64,000 nt of DNA from an uncultured Coriobacteriaceae bacterium (GCA_902777325.1 CACYTH010000021.1:1-64000), one strand, 5' to 3'. Counted from the first letter of the stretch, positions 8,607 through 18,453 are shown. The notes: generated by a model from the sequence alone, not told the origin. A program made the numbers and translations.

Positions 8607-10109
8607 GTGTATTGCCCCAATTGCGGCTTGAGGCTTCCTGACTGGGCCAACTTCTGCGAGCGCTGCGGCGCACGCGTGAGCATGGGGGTCCTCGAGGACG
8701 ATCCCCTCGAGAGCGTGGGGGCCAACGACACCACCTCGATGGAGCCCCTGTGGGCAGAGGCTGCCGCCGAGCCGCTGGATGCGGAGCCCCAGCCCGTGGA
8801 CGAGCCCGACGAGACCCAGCTTATGCAAGCCGAGCCCGAGGAGTCCCTGCAGGAGCAGACGGTCCTGATTGACATGGAGTCCGAGGCCGACGCGGAGCTG
8901 CCGGGCGAGGAGGTCGACGAAACGCGCCTGTATGCCCCGGACGAGGAGCCCTCTGAGCCTGAGGGCGAGGGAGGCCTGGCGCCGGAGGGCGAGGAGGAGC
9001 CTGGTGTCGAGGCGGATCCCGAGCCGGACGGTGAGCCAGAGCCCGAGTCTGATGACGCCGCCGAGCCCGAGGCCGAAGAAGATGTCGCAGACGACGAGCA
9101 GGACCTCTTCTCCGACGAGACGGTAATCATGGACATGGCCGAGCAAGGCGCGGCCTCCGAGGAGCCCGGCCAATACCCGCAGCCCAAGAACGTGATCGAC
9201 GTGGGCGAGCAGGACATCGTATACGGCATGGATCCCAACCTGCGTCACTTGGCTGCGGCGGAGACCTGGCGTGGTCGCACGCGTCCCTCCGAGCGTCACG
9301 CCGCCGAGCGGTCGTTGCCCATGGCAGCCGTGGCCACCGTCGCCGCGCTCGCCATCGTACTGGGCTTTGTCGTCGCCTTCTTTGTGCTGGGTGGCAGCTC
9401 GTCCGACCAGTCGGGGGAGCAGACCGAGGCAGTGGCCTCCTCCAAGCGCGTCTCCAAGCGAAAGGCCAAGGAGATCGTCGCAAGCCTTGACGGATGGTGG
9501 AAGACCAACAGGACCTTCGACGGCCGCTACTGGCATATCCAGGACGGCCTGATGGAGACCTATGCGGCCGACGGTGTCCTTGCGGGGCAGGTGCTGATCG
9601 ACCCCGGCAGCATCGATGGCATGACCGCTGGCCCGGGCGACATCGAGGGCGCGGGCTACTACCTAAAGGACATTGCCTACTACCTCACCGAGGACGACCC
9701 CGACACGCTGCACGCGATCGGCTCTGACGGAGCCGCCGAGGCGGACGGCAACCTCGTGCGCACCGAGGCGCCTGCCTTCATGGGAGGCGGATCCTCGCAG
9801 GAGGAGGCTGCCGAGCTTCCCGAGCAGGCTGACAGCAGCGAGTACATGCTTCCCGAGTCCTCGACGCGCGTCTACGACGTCTCCGAGCTCGAGGGAATGA
9901 GCGACCACGACCTCTTTATCGCGCGCAACGAGATCTATGCACGCCATGGGTACGTCTTCGAGGCGGGCGAGCTGAGCGAGTACTTTGGGTCCAAGAGCTG
10001 GTATCACCCCGCCGACGTCTTCAATGAGGGTGACATCACCGAGATCGAGCGTCAGAACGTGAGCGTGATTCTCTCGATCGAGCAGTCGCGTGGCTCGCAG
10101 TACGTGTAG
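8607..10109 (+). CDS. Zinc-ribbon membrane protein with YARHG domain
   Basis: Function unknown. The 500-residue protein starts with a zinc ribbon (CPNCG and CERCG pairs, residues about 3-20). A long, very acidic low-complexity segment rich in Glu, Pro and Asp follows (to about residue 190). A single transmembrane helix (AAVATVAALAIVLGFVVAFF, about residues 239-258) leads to an extracellular part that ends in a YARHG domain (LFIARNEIYARHGYVF, about residues 434-490). YARHG domains are extracellular modules often found at the ends of membrane-anchored zinc-ribbon proteins in Gram-positives. Translation starts at GTG 8607, giving MYCPNCG. It is not obviously co-transcribed with the phosphatase that follows 18 bases later, but the spacing permits it. 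Confidence 0.8.
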   Translation: MYCPNCGLRLPDWANFCERCGARVSMGVLEDDPLESVGANDTTSMEPLWAEAAAEPLDAEPQPVDEPDETQLMQAEPEESLQEQTVLIDMESEADAELPGEEVDETRLYAPDEEPSEPEGEGGLAPEGEEEPGVEADPEPDGEPEPESDDAAEPEAEEDVADDEQDLFSDETVIMDMAEQGAASEEPGQYPQPKNVIDVGEQDIVYGMDPNLRHLAAAETWRGRTRPSERHAAERSLPMAAVATVAALAIVLGFVVAFFVLGGSSSDQSGEQTEAVASSKRVSKRKAKEIVASLDGWWKTNRTFDGRYWHIQDGLMETYAADGVLAGQVLIDPGSIDGMTAGPGDIEGAGYYLKDIAYYLTEDDPDTLHAIGSDGAAEADGNLVRTEAPAFMGGGSSQEEAAELPEQADSSEYMLPESSTRVYDVSELEGMSDHDLFIARNEIYARHGYVFEAGELSEYFGSKSWYHPADVFNEGDITEIERQNVSVILSIEQSRGSQYV

Positions 10110-10127
10110 GCACCTGAGGTTATCTCC

Positions 10128-10646
10128 ATGAAGCGCATCCTGATGATCTGTCATGGCAACATCTGCCGCTCGACGATGGCCGAGTACGTGATGCGCCATC
10201 TGGTGGCACAGCACGGGGCGACGGACCGGATCGCGGTCGATTCGGCTGCCGCCACCCGGGACGCCGAGGGCTGGGGCGTCCACCACAAGACGCAGGAGGT
10301 CCTTCGTCGACACCATGTCCCCTGTGGCGACCACCGCGCCTGGCAGATGACGCCCGCGGACTACGCCTGCTACGACATCATCTGCGGCATGGACGAGGAG
10401 AACCGGAGCGACATCTTGCACATCCTGGGCGGCAGCCGCCGTCGTGGCTGGCATTGGCAGCCTATGACGGCTACCGAGCTCGCCAAGGCTGACCCAGAGG
10501 GAAAGGTGCACCTGTTGCTCGACTGGTCGTCCAGCCCTCGCGAGATCGCAGACCCGTGGTACACGGACGACTTCGAGACCACCTATCGTGACGTGCTCGA
10601 AGGCTGCGAGAGCCTGCTTGCTGCCATCGAGGAGGGCAGGGCATGA
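10128..10646 (+). CDS. Low-molecular-weight protein-tyrosine phosphatase
   Basis: Cytosolic phosphatase of the LMW-PTP family, 172 residues. The P-loop CHGNICRS occupies residues 8-15, with the nucleophile Cys8 and Arg14. The general-acid loop is DPWYTDDF at about residue 142, with Asp142 as the expected proton donor. Such enzymes dephosphorylate tyrosine kinases or other phosphoproteins, often in capsule control, but no tyrosine kinase is adjacent here. The stop codon overlaps the next gene's start by four bases (ATGA), which indicates translational coupling to the U32-family gene. Confidence 0.92.
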   Translation: MKRILMICHGNICRSTMAEYVMRHLVAQHGATDRIAVDSAAATRDAEGWGVHHKTQEVLRRHHVPCGDHRAWQMTPADYACYDIICGMDEENRSDILHILGGSRRRGWHWQPMTATELAKADPEGKVHLLLDWSSSPREIADPWYTDDFETTYRDVLEGCESLLAAIEEGRA

Positions 10647-11818
10647 GCGACGCGGCGCGCATGGAGCTGCTGGCCCCGGCCCAGGGACCAGAGCAGCTTG
10701 AGATGGCCATCCACTTTGGTGCCGACGCGGTGTATCTGGCCGCGCCGCGCTGGGGCATGCGCGCGGGCGCCCGCAACTTTGCGCCCGACGAGCTTGCCCG
10801 CGCCGTGGAGCGCGCGCATGAGCAGGGCGTCTCGGTGCACCTGACCCTCAACACGGTGATGCGTGACGAGGACGCAGACGAGCTGCCGGCCTTTCTCCAG
10901 GGTATCGACGAGCTGGGCGTGGATGCGGCCATCGTTGCAGACTTGGGCGCAATGGCGCTGGTCAGGCAGCATGCGCCACACGTGGAGATCCATGTGTCCA
11001 CGCAGGCCTCGGTGATGAGCGCGGCTGCGGCGGAGCAGTACGCGCGTCTGGGTGCACGGCGCATCGTGCTTGCGCGCGAGATGACGCTGGCGCAGATAGC
11101 CGAGCTCAGGCGTCGCCTGACGCGGGAGGTCGAGTTGGAGGCGTTTGCCCATGGGTCCATGTGCATGGCCTACTCCGGGCGTTGCCTGCTCTCCGCCGAG
11201 CTCATGGGGTCCGAGCGCTCGGCAACGCGGGGCGCCTGCGCGCAGCCTTGCCGCTGGGCATGGGAGCTCGTGGAGGAGCGTTCCGGCGCGCGGCTCGGCT
11301 TGGAGGCGGGGGAGGGCGCCTCGTACCTGCTCTCGTCAAACGACCTCTGCCTTATTGGGCATCTGGGAGAGCTCGCGGAGGCGGGCGTCGACGCCATAAA
11401 GATCGAGGGGCGTTCCAAGGGGAGCTACTACACCGCCTGCGTGACCAATGCGTACCGCCACGTGCTGGACGGCGAGCCGGCCGAGGCGTGGGCGGGCGAG
11501 CTCGACGCGGTGAGCCACCGCCCGTACTCCACGGGCTTTCTGCTGGGCGAGCCCACGCAGAACCCCGGGCGCGTGGACTATGCGCGCGAGCGCACGATGG
11601 TAGGCGTGGTGCGCGGCTGCGAGCGTGCGGGCGAGCGCTGGCTGGCGCGCGTGGAGTGCCGCAACCGCGCGGACGCAGGCGACGAGCTCGTCGCGCTCTC
11701 GCCGGGGCATGCGGTGCGCGGCCTTGGCGCCCTGGAGCGGCCCCTGGTGCGAAACGGCGAGACATACGAGCTCTTTGTGCCCTTTGAGCTGGGCAAATGG
11801 GATCTTCTCTGTCGCTAG
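10643..11818 (+). CDS. U32 peptidase-family protein (possible tRNA hydroxylation factor)
   Basis: 391-residue member of peptidase family U32. The signature EAFAHGSMCMAYSGRC... with downstream GACAQPCRW places four conserved cysteines that ligate a cluster in this family. The N-terminal half (MELLAPAQGPEQLEMAIHFG) is the expected TIM-barrel start. In E. coli and B. subtilis, members of this family (TrhP/YegQ and relatives) make prephenate-dependent 5-hydroxyuridine at tRNA position 34; others are described as collagenase-like proteases. I favour the tRNA role as the better-established one, but the paralogue cannot be told apart here. It overlaps the upstream phosphatase gene by four bases. Confidence 0.85.
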   Translation: MSDAARMELLAPAQGPEQLEMAIHFGADAVYLAAPRWGMRAGARNFAPDELARAVERAHEQGVSVHLTLNTVMRDEDADELPAFLQGIDELGVDAAIVADLGAMALVRQHAPHVEIHVSTQASVMSAAAAEQYARLGARRIVLAREMTLAQIAELRRRLTREVELEAFAHGSMCMAYSGRCLLSAELMGSERSATRGACAQPCRWAWELVEERSGARLGLEAGEGASYLLSSNDLCLIGHLGELAEAGVDAIKIEGRSKGSYYTACVTNAYRHVLDGEPAEAWAGELDAVSHRPYSTGFLLGEPTQNPGRVDYARERTMVGVVRGCERAGERWLARVECRNRADAGDELVALSPGHAVRGLGALERPLVRNGETYELFVPFELGKWDLLCR

Positions 11819-11921
11819 GCGAGCCTTGCGGAAACGCGGTGGGCCTCCCGTCGCACCAACATGTCCGAGGCTCGCGGTAGTATCCTTGGGTACGTTTCTC
11901 ACTCGCGACCCAGGGAGTCAC

Positions 11922-14384
11922 ATGCCCCACGACCAGCAGCAGCTCTTCTCGTTCGACCAGCCCGCGACGGCCCCCATCCCTGCCCCGATGGCCCCGTCCA
12001 TCGACCTCGATGGGCTCAACCCCGCCCAGCACGAGGCGGTCATGTGCACCAAGGGCCCCCTCCTGGTGCTTGCCGGCGCCGGGTCGGGCAAGACGCGCGT
12101 GCTTACCTACCGCATCGCGCATATGATCGCGGACGAGGGCGTGCGGCCCTGGCAGGTGCTGGCCATCACCTTCACCAACAAGGCGGCCGCCGAGATGCGC
12201 GAGCGCCTGGGCACGCTTCTGCCGGGTGGCACGCGCGGCATGTGGGTGTGCACCTTCCACGCCATGTGCGTGCGCATTCTGCGGGAGGACGCCGACCTGC
12301 TGGGCTACCAGCCCAACTTCTCCATCTACGATGACGACGACTCGCGGCGCCTCGTCAAGTCCATCATGTCGGAGCTCGACATCGACCAGAAGCAGGCCCC
12401 GCTCAACGCCATCCGCTCGCTCATCAGCCAGGCAAAGAACGCCCTGGTCGACCCTGACGAGATGGAGGCCAGGGCCGCCTCGCCCCAGCAGAAGGCCGCG
12501 GCGCGCGTGTACCGCACGCTGCAGCGCCGTCTGGCCAGGGCCAACGCCATGGACTTCGACGACCTGCTCGTCAACGCCTACGAGCTTCTGTCCAAGCACC
12601 GCGAGGTGCTCGAGCGCTACCAGGAGCGCTTCCGCCAGATCAGCGTGGACGAGTACCAGGACACCAACCACGTGCAGTACCAGATCACCAACCTCTTGGC
12701 GGCGCACTACCAGAACCTGATGGTGGTCGGTGACGACGACCAGTCCATCTACAGCTGGCGCGGTGCCGACATCCGCAACATCCTCGCCTTCCGCAAGGAC
12801 TATCCCGGTGCGAGGGTGGTCAAGCTCGAGGAGAACTACCGCTCCACGGGGCACATCCTCGAGGCGGCCAACGCCGTGGTGGCCCACAACAACAAGCGCG
12901 AGTCCAAGCGCCTCTACACCAACTCGGGTGACGGCGAGCTCATTGAGGTCTTCCAGGCCGCCGACGAGCGCGACGAGGGGCGCTGGATCGGCTCGGAAAT
13001 CGAGAAGCTCCACGACAAGGGCATCGGCTACGACGACATCGCCGTCTTCTACCGCACCAACGCGCAGTCCCGCACGCTCGAGGACATGTTCCTGCGCGCG
13101 GGCGTGCCGTATCGCATCGTGGGCGGGACGCGCTTCTTTGACCGCGCCGAGATCCGCGACGTGATGGCCTACCTCAAGCTGGTGGTCAACCCCGACGACG
13201 ACGTGAGCGCCGAGCGCGTGGTCAACACGCCCCGCCGTGGCGTGGGCACCACCTCCATCGCAAAGGTGCGTGCCTACGCCGCCGCCTACGGCCTCTCGTT
13301 CTTCTCGGCGGCGCAGGCCTGCATCGCCGAGACGGGCCTTCTGCCCGCAAAGGCGCGAAGCGGCCTCACGGAGTTCTGCTCGGCCGTCGAGGCAGGCCGC
13401 CACTATGACGGCGACCTTGCCGACGTCGTGCAGATGATCGTGGAGAAGGCGGGGCTCATCCGCGCCTACGAGGCCGAGAACACCGTCGAGGCGGATGCGC
13501 GCATCGAGAACATCCGCGAGTTCTTTGGCGTGGCGCAGGAGTTCGACGAGACGCACGACGACGTCGCGGAGACGCTCGAGAGCCTGCGCCAGCTCCGCGA
13601 GGCGGGTGCGCTCGACGCGGGCATCCCCGCTCCCGTGGCACCCGAGGAGCCGGCACACCCGCAGGTGGCGGCCGAGAAGCTTCCCGCGCTCATGGAGTGG
13701 CTGGCCCTGCGCAGCGACCTCGACGCCCTCGCCGGGCAGTCGAGCGCCATCACGATGATGACCGTGCACTCGGCAAAGGGCCTGGAGTTTCCGGTGGTGT
13801 TTGTCGCCGGCATGGAGGAGGGACTCTTCCCGCATCGCGCGCACGAGGGCGACGGCGCCTCCATCGAGGAGGAGCGTCGCCTGGCCTACGTGGCCATCAC
13901 GCGCGCAGAGCGCAGGCTCTACCTCACCTATGCCAGCACCCGTCGCGTGTTCGGCTCGGTGCAGACCAACCCGCCCAGCCGCTTCTTGAACGAGATCCCG
14001 CGCGAGCACCTGCATGCCACCGGCATCGGCAGCTCGGGGCTCTCGGGCGTGGGCTGGGAGAAGCGCGGCGACCGCCATGGCACCTACGGCAGCGGACGCG
14101 GATCGGAGGTCTACGGCGGGCGCGTCTTTGGCTCGCGCACGCGCTCGACGGGAGGCTCGCGCGTCTCCGAGGGCGTCACCCTGCGCAAGCCGGAGCCCAT
14201 CAAGCGCGATCCGGCCAAGGTGGCCGAGGCGTTCTCCGCTGGCGACCACGTTGCGCACAAAACCTTTGGTCCCGGTGTGGTCAAGTCCGTGTCGGGCGAT
14301 ACGATAGAGGTGTACTTCACACGGACGGGCAAGACGAAGAAGCTGCTCAAGGGCTTTGCGCCCATTGTGCGGATCGAGGGATAG
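11922..14384 (+). CDS. pcrA: ATP-dependent DNA helicase PcrA (UvrD family)
   Basis: 3'-5' SF1A helicase used in nucleotide-excision repair, plasmid replication and removal of transcription or recombination blocks. From ATG 11922 (AGGGAG upstream) the protein is 820 residues. Motif I AGAGSGKTRVLTYR is near residue 51. Motif II VDEYQDTN is near 243, followed by DDDQSIYSWRGADI. The C-terminal motifs TVHSAKGLEFPVVF and YVAITRAERRLYLTYA are also present. A Ser/Gly/Arg-rich linker leads to the C-terminal Tudor-like domain typical of Gram-positive PcrA (GDHVAHKTFGPGVVKSV...), known to contact RNA polymerase. A longer upstream open frame exists but lacks any supporting site. Confidence 0.95.
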   Translation: MPHDQQQLFSFDQPATAPIPAPMAPSIDLDGLNPAQHEAVMCTKGPLLVLAGAGSGKTRVLTYRIAHMIADEGVRPWQVLAITFTNKAAAEMRERLGTLLPGGTRGMWVCTFHAMCVRILREDADLLGYQPNFSIYDDDDSRRLVKSIMSELDIDQKQAPLNAIRSLISQAKNALVDPDEMEARAASPQQKAAARVYRTLQRRLARANAMDFDDLLVNAYELLSKHREVLERYQERFRQISVDEYQDTNHVQYQITNLLAAHYQNLMVVGDDDQSIYSWRGADIRNILAFRKDYPGARVVKLEENYRSTGHILEAANAVVAHNNKRESKRLYTNSGDGELIEVFQAADERDEGRWIGSEIEKLHDKGIGYDDIAVFYRTNAQSRTLEDMFLRAGVPYRIVGGTRFFDRAEIRDVMAYLKLVVNPDDDVSAERVVNTPRRGVGTTSIAKVRAYAAAYGLSFFSAAQACIAETGLLPAKARSGLTEFCSAVEAGRHYDGDLADVVQMIVEKAGLIRAYEAENTVEADARIENIREFFGVAQEFDETHDDVAETLESLRQLREAGALDAGIPAPVAPEEPAHPQVAAEKLPALMEWLALRSDLDALAGQSSAITMMTVHSAKGLEFPVVFVAGMEEGLFPHRAHEGDGASIEEERRLAYVAITRAERRLYLTYASTRRVFGSVQTNPPSRFLNEIPREHLHATGIGSSGLSGVGWEKRGDRHGTYGSGRGSEVYGGRVFGSRTRSTGGSRVSEGVTLRKPEPIKRDPAKVAEAFSAGDHVAHKTFGPGVVKSVSGDTIEVYFTRTGKTKKLLKGFAPIVRIEG

Positions 14385-14393
14385 GCGGGCTTC

Positions 14394-15179
14394 ATGGGCT
14401 GGCTGGACTACCTGAGCGAGACTGAGATCCTGGGCGTCAACCTGGCCGGCCTTCTCGGCAAGGTGGTGCTGGTCGCGGTCGTGCTGGGCGTCGCGCTCGC
14501 GGTGCAGCGGATGCTGCTCAGCGTGACCAGGCGCGCCCTCAACAAGGCGCGGGTGCCCTCGGCCTCCATCATCATCAACATACTGCGCGGCCTGGTATGG
14601 ATGTTTGCGCTGATGATCGTGCTCGAGCCCGTGTTTGGCATCCAACCCACGGGCTTCATCGCCACGCTGGGCATCGGCTCGGTGGCGCTGTCGCTGGGCC
14701 TGCAGGACACCGTGTCCAACATCGTCGGCGGGCTCATCCTCATGGTGGGTAAGGTCATCGAGCCGGGCGACACCATCAAGGTCGGCGACTTCACCGGCGT
14801 GGTCACCGACATCGACCTGCGCGCCACCTGCATCGTGGACGCCTACGGGCAGGTGGACATGATCCCCAACTCGGTGCTCTCCAAGCAGGCGCTGGTCAAG
14901 CTGTCGAGCTTTACCGAGGGGCGCGTCATGCTGCAGCTGCCCATCCGGCACGGCAGCAGCTTTGACGAGGTGAAGGCCGACGTCGAGCGCATCGCGCGCG
15001 AGACGCTGGGGGAGTGGCTCGACGAGCGGCAGGGCGTGCAGCTTGTGGTGGTGAGCTTTGACCCGGCAAGCATCATCGTGCAGGTGGTGGTGCACGTCGC
15101 GCATGGGGTGTCCCTCGACGAGGCGCGCAACCGCCTGGCGGAGGGACTCTCCGACCGTCCGTGGACCTTTAGGGTATAG
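14394..15179 (+). CDS. MscS-family mechanosensitive ion channel
   Basis: Small-conductance mechanosensitive channel of the inner membrane that releases solutes on hypo-osmotic shock. The 261-residue protein shows three N-terminal hydrophobic helices (around residues 15-40, 60-82 and 85-110). The pore-lining third helix is ATLGIGSVALSLGLQDTVSN, with the alternating Gly/Ala pattern of MscS. The beta domain (EPGDTIKVGDFTGVVTDIDLRAT, VDMIPNSVL) follows. It starts nine bases after pcrA and probably shares its transcript, although the two have no obvious functional link. Confidence 0.93.
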   Translation: MGWLDYLSETEILGVNLAGLLGKVVLVAVVLGVALAVQRMLLSVTRRALNKARVPSASIIINILRGLVWMFALMIVLEPVFGIQPTGFIATLGIGSVALSLGLQDTVSNIVGGLILMVGKVIEPGDTIKVGDFTGVVTDIDLRATCIVDAYGQVDMIPNSVLSKQALVKLSSFTEGRVMLQLPIRHGSSFDEVKADVERIARETLGEWLDERQGVQLVVVSFDPASIIVQVVVHVAHGVSLDEARNRLAEGLSDRPWTFRV

Positions 15180-15256
15180 CGTCTCCTGGCAGGGGCGGGC
15201 AACGCTCGCCAAAGGCATGTGCCTGCGAGGTGCCTAAGCCCGTGTCTGATGGACGG

Positions 15257-15982
15257 CTAGCCGAGCAGCCCGATGGTGCGCAGGGCGATTCTCGCGCAGT
15301 GCTCGCCGGTCTCGGCCTCCGCGGAGCGATAGTTGTCCTTGCTGGAGTCGTCGGCCTTGTCGGATATGGCGCGCACGATGACAAAGGGGACCCTGTTGCG
15401 CCAGCACACCTGTGCGATGGCCGCGCCCTCCATCTCGCAGCAATGAGCGCCAAAGGTCTTCAGGATGCGCTCCCTGTCCGCGTCCTCGCAGACAAAGAGG
15501 TCGCCCGAGGCGACGCGCCCCTCGACGGTGGTGACCTCGGGGGCAACCTCGGCCGCCGCGGCGACTGCGAGCGCGCGCAGACGCTCGTCCGCCTCGAAGA
15601 AGGCCTTTCCGCCCTCGATGGTCAGGCTGGTCATCTCGGGGACCATTCCACGGACGTAGCCCAAGCCCGTGACGTCCATGTCGTGCTGGACGGCGTCGAC
15701 GGACACGACGATGTCACCCACCTCGAGGGAGGGGTCGAGTCCGCCCGCAACGCCGGTGTTGATCACGTGGGTGGCGCCAAAGCGGTCGATGAGCGTCTGG
15801 GTGATCATGGCCGCGTTCACCTTGCCAATGCCGCAACGCACCACGACGACAGGCGTGCCCACGATGCTTCCCTCGTAGAACACCGTGCCGGAGACCTGCG
15901 TCGCCCCGTCGACGGCCATGTGCCCCAGCAGGAGGTCGACCTCTACTTCCATGGCACCGATGATGCCGAGCTTGATGGGCAT
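15257..15982 (-). CDS. mtnN: 5'-methylthioadenosine/S-adenosylhomocysteine nucleosidase
   Basis: Hydrolyses MTA and SAH to adenine plus thioribose derivatives in methionine salvage, and thereby feeds the LuxS pathway. The start at 15982 has AGGAGGG upstream and gives MPIKLGIIGAMEVEV, with the catalytic acid Glu12 of the E. coli enzyme conserved. The nucleoside-binding CCEMEGAAIAQVC segment and SDKADDSS (general-acid Asp) are present. 241 residues is the usual size. It lies 16 bases downstream of the DUF1836 gene on the same strand, and they form a two-gene operon convergent to the MscS gene. Confidence 0.95.
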   Translation of the reverse strand: MPIKLGIIGAMEVEVDLLLGHMAVDGATQVSGTVFYEGSIVGTPVVVVRCGIGKVNAAMITQTLIDRFGATHVINTGVAGGLDPSLEVGDIVVSVDAVQHDMDVTGLGYVRGMVPEMTSLTIEGGKAFFEADERLRALAVAAAAEVAPEVTTVEGRVASGDLFVCEDADRERILKTFGAHCCEMEGAAIAQVCWRNRVPFVIVRAISDKADDSSKDNYRSAEAETGEHCARIALRTIGLLG

Positions 15983-15998
15983 GCGCCCTCCTTCGTGG

Positions 15999-16688
15999 CT
16001 AGCTGCGCCGCGCCTCCAGGGCGAGGAGCTTCTCGACAAACACGTGGTTGACCACAAGCCCGATGGCGCTCTCCATGATGGCGGGGAGCTCTCCGGTGAC
16101 GGCGTGACCGTCCTTGTCCAGGAGGTTCATGCGAACCTCGGACGTCGTGCGGCCGTTCATGTCTCCGAGGCCCTCTGGAAAGCGCGCGGAAAGCGCCTGC
16201 TCGAGGGTGCTCGCCAGCTCGTCAAAGGCGAGCTCCACATCCACGTTGGCCTGCTCGAGCATGTTGAGCAGGCTCGACACCTGCGAGATGGTCAGCACGC
16301 GCTTGAGGCAGCACACGAACATGAGCGTCGCCAGATGGGTGCGGTCGTAACGCCTGCGTGTGGGCGCCGGCACGACCTTCTGCTTCACGTAGTTGTTGAC
16401 CATCGATCCGGTGACGATCTTGTCACCAGGCTCGTAGAAAGGGGAGAGCTCGGTGCTTACCAGCGAGATGAGCTGGTCGAGGTAGAGGTCGATGCGCGGC
16501 ATCTCCTCTATGCGCATGATGTGAAGCCCGCGCATCTGCGCCGAGAGCTCCTGATAGGCCTGCTCGTAGTCGAAGGGCTCTGTCGCCTCGGTCCTCTTGC
16601 GCACTGGTCTGCCACTCCCTGCTCTTGTCGTGTTGCCAACCGCCTCGCCCGGTCCTGAAGACTGGGGCTTGCCGCCTTGGGTTCTCAC
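15999..16688 (-). CDS. DUF1836 domain protein, putative transcriptional regulator
   Basis: 229 residues. The first 40 are a basic, disordered leader. The DUF1836 core follows, with DQLISLVSTELSPF, TGSMVNNYVKQKVVP and RRRYDRTHLATLMFVCCLKRVLTI. The latter resembles a MerR-like winged helix, in which the VNNYVKQK segment would be the recognition part. The C-terminal region is helical. The family is restricted to Firmicutes and Actinobacteria and its role is inferred rather than demonstrated. It is the first gene of an operon with the MTA/SAH nucleosidase and has its own upstream intergenic region shared with the divergent nhaA. Confidence 0.8.
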   Translation of the reverse strand: MRTQGGKPQSSGPGEAVGNTTRAGSGRPVRKRTEATEPFDYEQAYQELSAQMRGLHIMRIEEMPRIDLYLDQLISLVSTELSPFYEPGDKIVTGSMVNNYVKQKVVPAPTRRRYDRTHLATLMFVCCLKRVLTISQVSSLLNMLEQANVDVELAFDELASTLEQALSARFPEGLGDMNGRTTSEVRMNLLDKDGHAVTGELPAIMESAIGLVVNHVFVEKLLALEARRS

Positions 16689-16892
16689 GCGTTGCAGTAT
16701 ACCCCGTGTGGAAAGGTCCTTGGGAGACCGAAGGTGCAGGTCGGCGCGCAGGGCGTGACTCAGGCGGTGCTCGTGCCAATGGAGTCAACCTTTTGGATAG
16801 TCCTTGAAAGCGGACGCCGACCGGTGAGCGGGCGTCATACACTAACGGTAGAATGATGTTCTTGAGAGTAACGAGGCCATCCAAGGAGGGAC

Positions 16893-18356
16893 ATGTCCGA
16901 CTCCCAGACCAACAAGCCCAACAACGCCAACTCGTCCAGCCGTCCGCAGAGGCCTGCCAAGGCCCGCGACAGGCAGGGGAGCGGGAGCAAGGGCTCCACG
17001 CCCAAGCGCATCTCCATCATTGCCGAGCCGGCGGTCGTCCGGCGCCTCAGCAGCCAGCGCGTGATCGACTCCATCACGTCCAACGGCACCATCGCTGCCA
17101 CCGTCATGGTCCTTTCGGCGCTTCTGGCCGTGGTGGTCGCCAACTCGCCGGCCCACGAGGCCGTGGAGCACATCCTTCAGGCGGAGCTCTCGGTGGGCAT
17201 CGGGTCCCTTACCGTGGGCATGTCGGTCGAGGCGTTCATCAACGACTTCCTCATGGCCATCTTCTTCCTGCTGGTGGGCATCGAGCTCAAGTACGAGGTG
17301 AGGGTGGGCCAGCTGCGCCATCCGCGTCAGGCGGCCCTTCCCATGCTTGCCGCCGTGGGTGGCGTCACCGTTCCGGCACTTATCTACGCGGTGCTCAACT
17401 GGGGCAAGGCGACCATAGGCGGATGGGCCATCCCTATCGCCACGGACATCGCCTTCGCGCTCGGCGTCATGTCGCTCCTCGGTGACCGCGTGGCGGCGGA
17501 GACCAAGGTCTTCTTCCAGACGCTGGCCATCGCCGACGACATCCTGGCCATCCTGGTGCTCGCGCTGTTCTACGGCCAGTCCCCCAACATCGCGTGGTGC
17601 GCGGCCTCCCTGGGCGTCACCATCGTCCTGTGGCTCATGTACAAGGCCAAGGTCTACACGGCCAAGCCCTACATCGCCGTGGGCGCCGTGCTCTGGGTGT
17701 GCATGTACAACTCCGGCATCCACGCCACGCTCGCCGGCGTCATCCTGGCCTTCTTCCTGCCCTCGCACTCCGACGTGCGCCTCTCCAACCTGCGTGACTG
17801 GCTGGGCCGCAAGGCGCGCGACCTCGACGACAAGTACGACGACGACGCGCACGTGCTGGGTCAGCACGACTTCACCAAGGCGGCCGTCTCGGTCGAGCGC
17901 GTTATGCACCATGTGACCCCGCCTCTCGAGCGCGTCGAGCGCAGCATCTCCACGGGCGTCAACTTTGTCATCCTCCCGCTGTTTGCCTTTGCCAACGCGC
18001 AGATACGCCTGGTGGGCATCGATCTGGGCTCCATCGTGACCGACAGCGTCGCGCAGGGCGTGTTCTTGGGAGCGGTGCTGGGCAAGCCACTGGGCATCGT
18101 CATCGTCACCTACCTGCTCGTGCAGATCGGCTTTGCCAAGCTGCCCGAGCATGTGACGTGGAGCCAGGTCATGGCCGTGGGCATCATGGGCGGCATGGGC
18201 TTCACCATGTCCATCCTGATCTCGGGCCTCGCCTTCGCTGATCCCAACCAGGTTCTTGCGGCCAAGTGCGCTATCCTAGTTGGCTCGGTGGTCGCAGGTG
18301 CGTCCGGTCTGGCGTTCGTTCACGCGCACGATGCCCTGAAGGGTGCCAGCAAGTAG
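16893..18356 (+). CDS. nhaA: Na+/H+ antiporter NhaA
   Basis: Electrogenic inner-membrane exchanger that expels Na+ for H+ in pH and salt homeostasis. The 487-residue protein has an N-terminal hydrophilic extension of about 50 residues rich in Ser, Lys and Arg, absent from E. coli NhaA. The core follows, with IPIATDIAFALGVMSLLGDR and TLAIADDILAILVLALFYG; this last segment contains the ion-binding aspartate pair equivalent to Asp163/Asp164. The C-terminal half has FVILPLFAFANAQI and GKPLGIVIVTYL as expected. GGAGGGAC precedes the ATG. The upstream region 16689-16892 carries a TAGAAT box at 16849-16854 but no convincing -35. Confidence 0.95.
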   Translation: MSDSQTNKPNNANSSSRPQRPAKARDRQGSGSKGSTPKRISIIAEPAVVRRLSSQRVIDSITSNGTIAATVMVLSALLAVVVANSPAHEAVEHILQAELSVGIGSLTVGMSVEAFINDFLMAIFFLLVGIELKYEVRVGQLRHPRQAALPMLAAVGGVTVPALIYAVLNWGKATIGGWAIPIATDIAFALGVMSLLGDRVAAETKVFFQTLAIADDILAILVLALFYGQSPNIAWCAASLGVTIVLWLMYKAKVYTAKPYIAVGAVLWVCMYNSGIHATLAGVILAFFLPSHSDVRLSNLRDWLGRKARDLDDKYDDDAHVLGQHDFTKAAVSVERVMHHVTPPLERVERSISTGVNFVILPLFAFANAQIRLVGIDLGSIVTDSVAQGVFLGAVLGKPLGIVIVTYLLVQIGFAKLPEHVTWSQVMAVGIMGGMGFTMSILISGLAFADPNQVLAAKCAILVGSVVAGASGLAFVHAHDALKGASK

Positions 18357-18453
18357 CCTGCGGCATACGCTCGCTAGGGGCAGAGGGCGCGCGCCTCGCC
18401 GCTCATGCTATCCTTAACGGGTGCCCTGTGCCTTGATGGAGGACGATAGGTTC

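Noticed and set aside
11352-15218. Reverse-strand open frame of about 1288 codons across pcrA and mscS
   Set aside because: It is antisense to genes with clear motifs, its translation is low-complexity Arg/Ala/His/Leu/Gly-rich, and it results from high GC at third positions.
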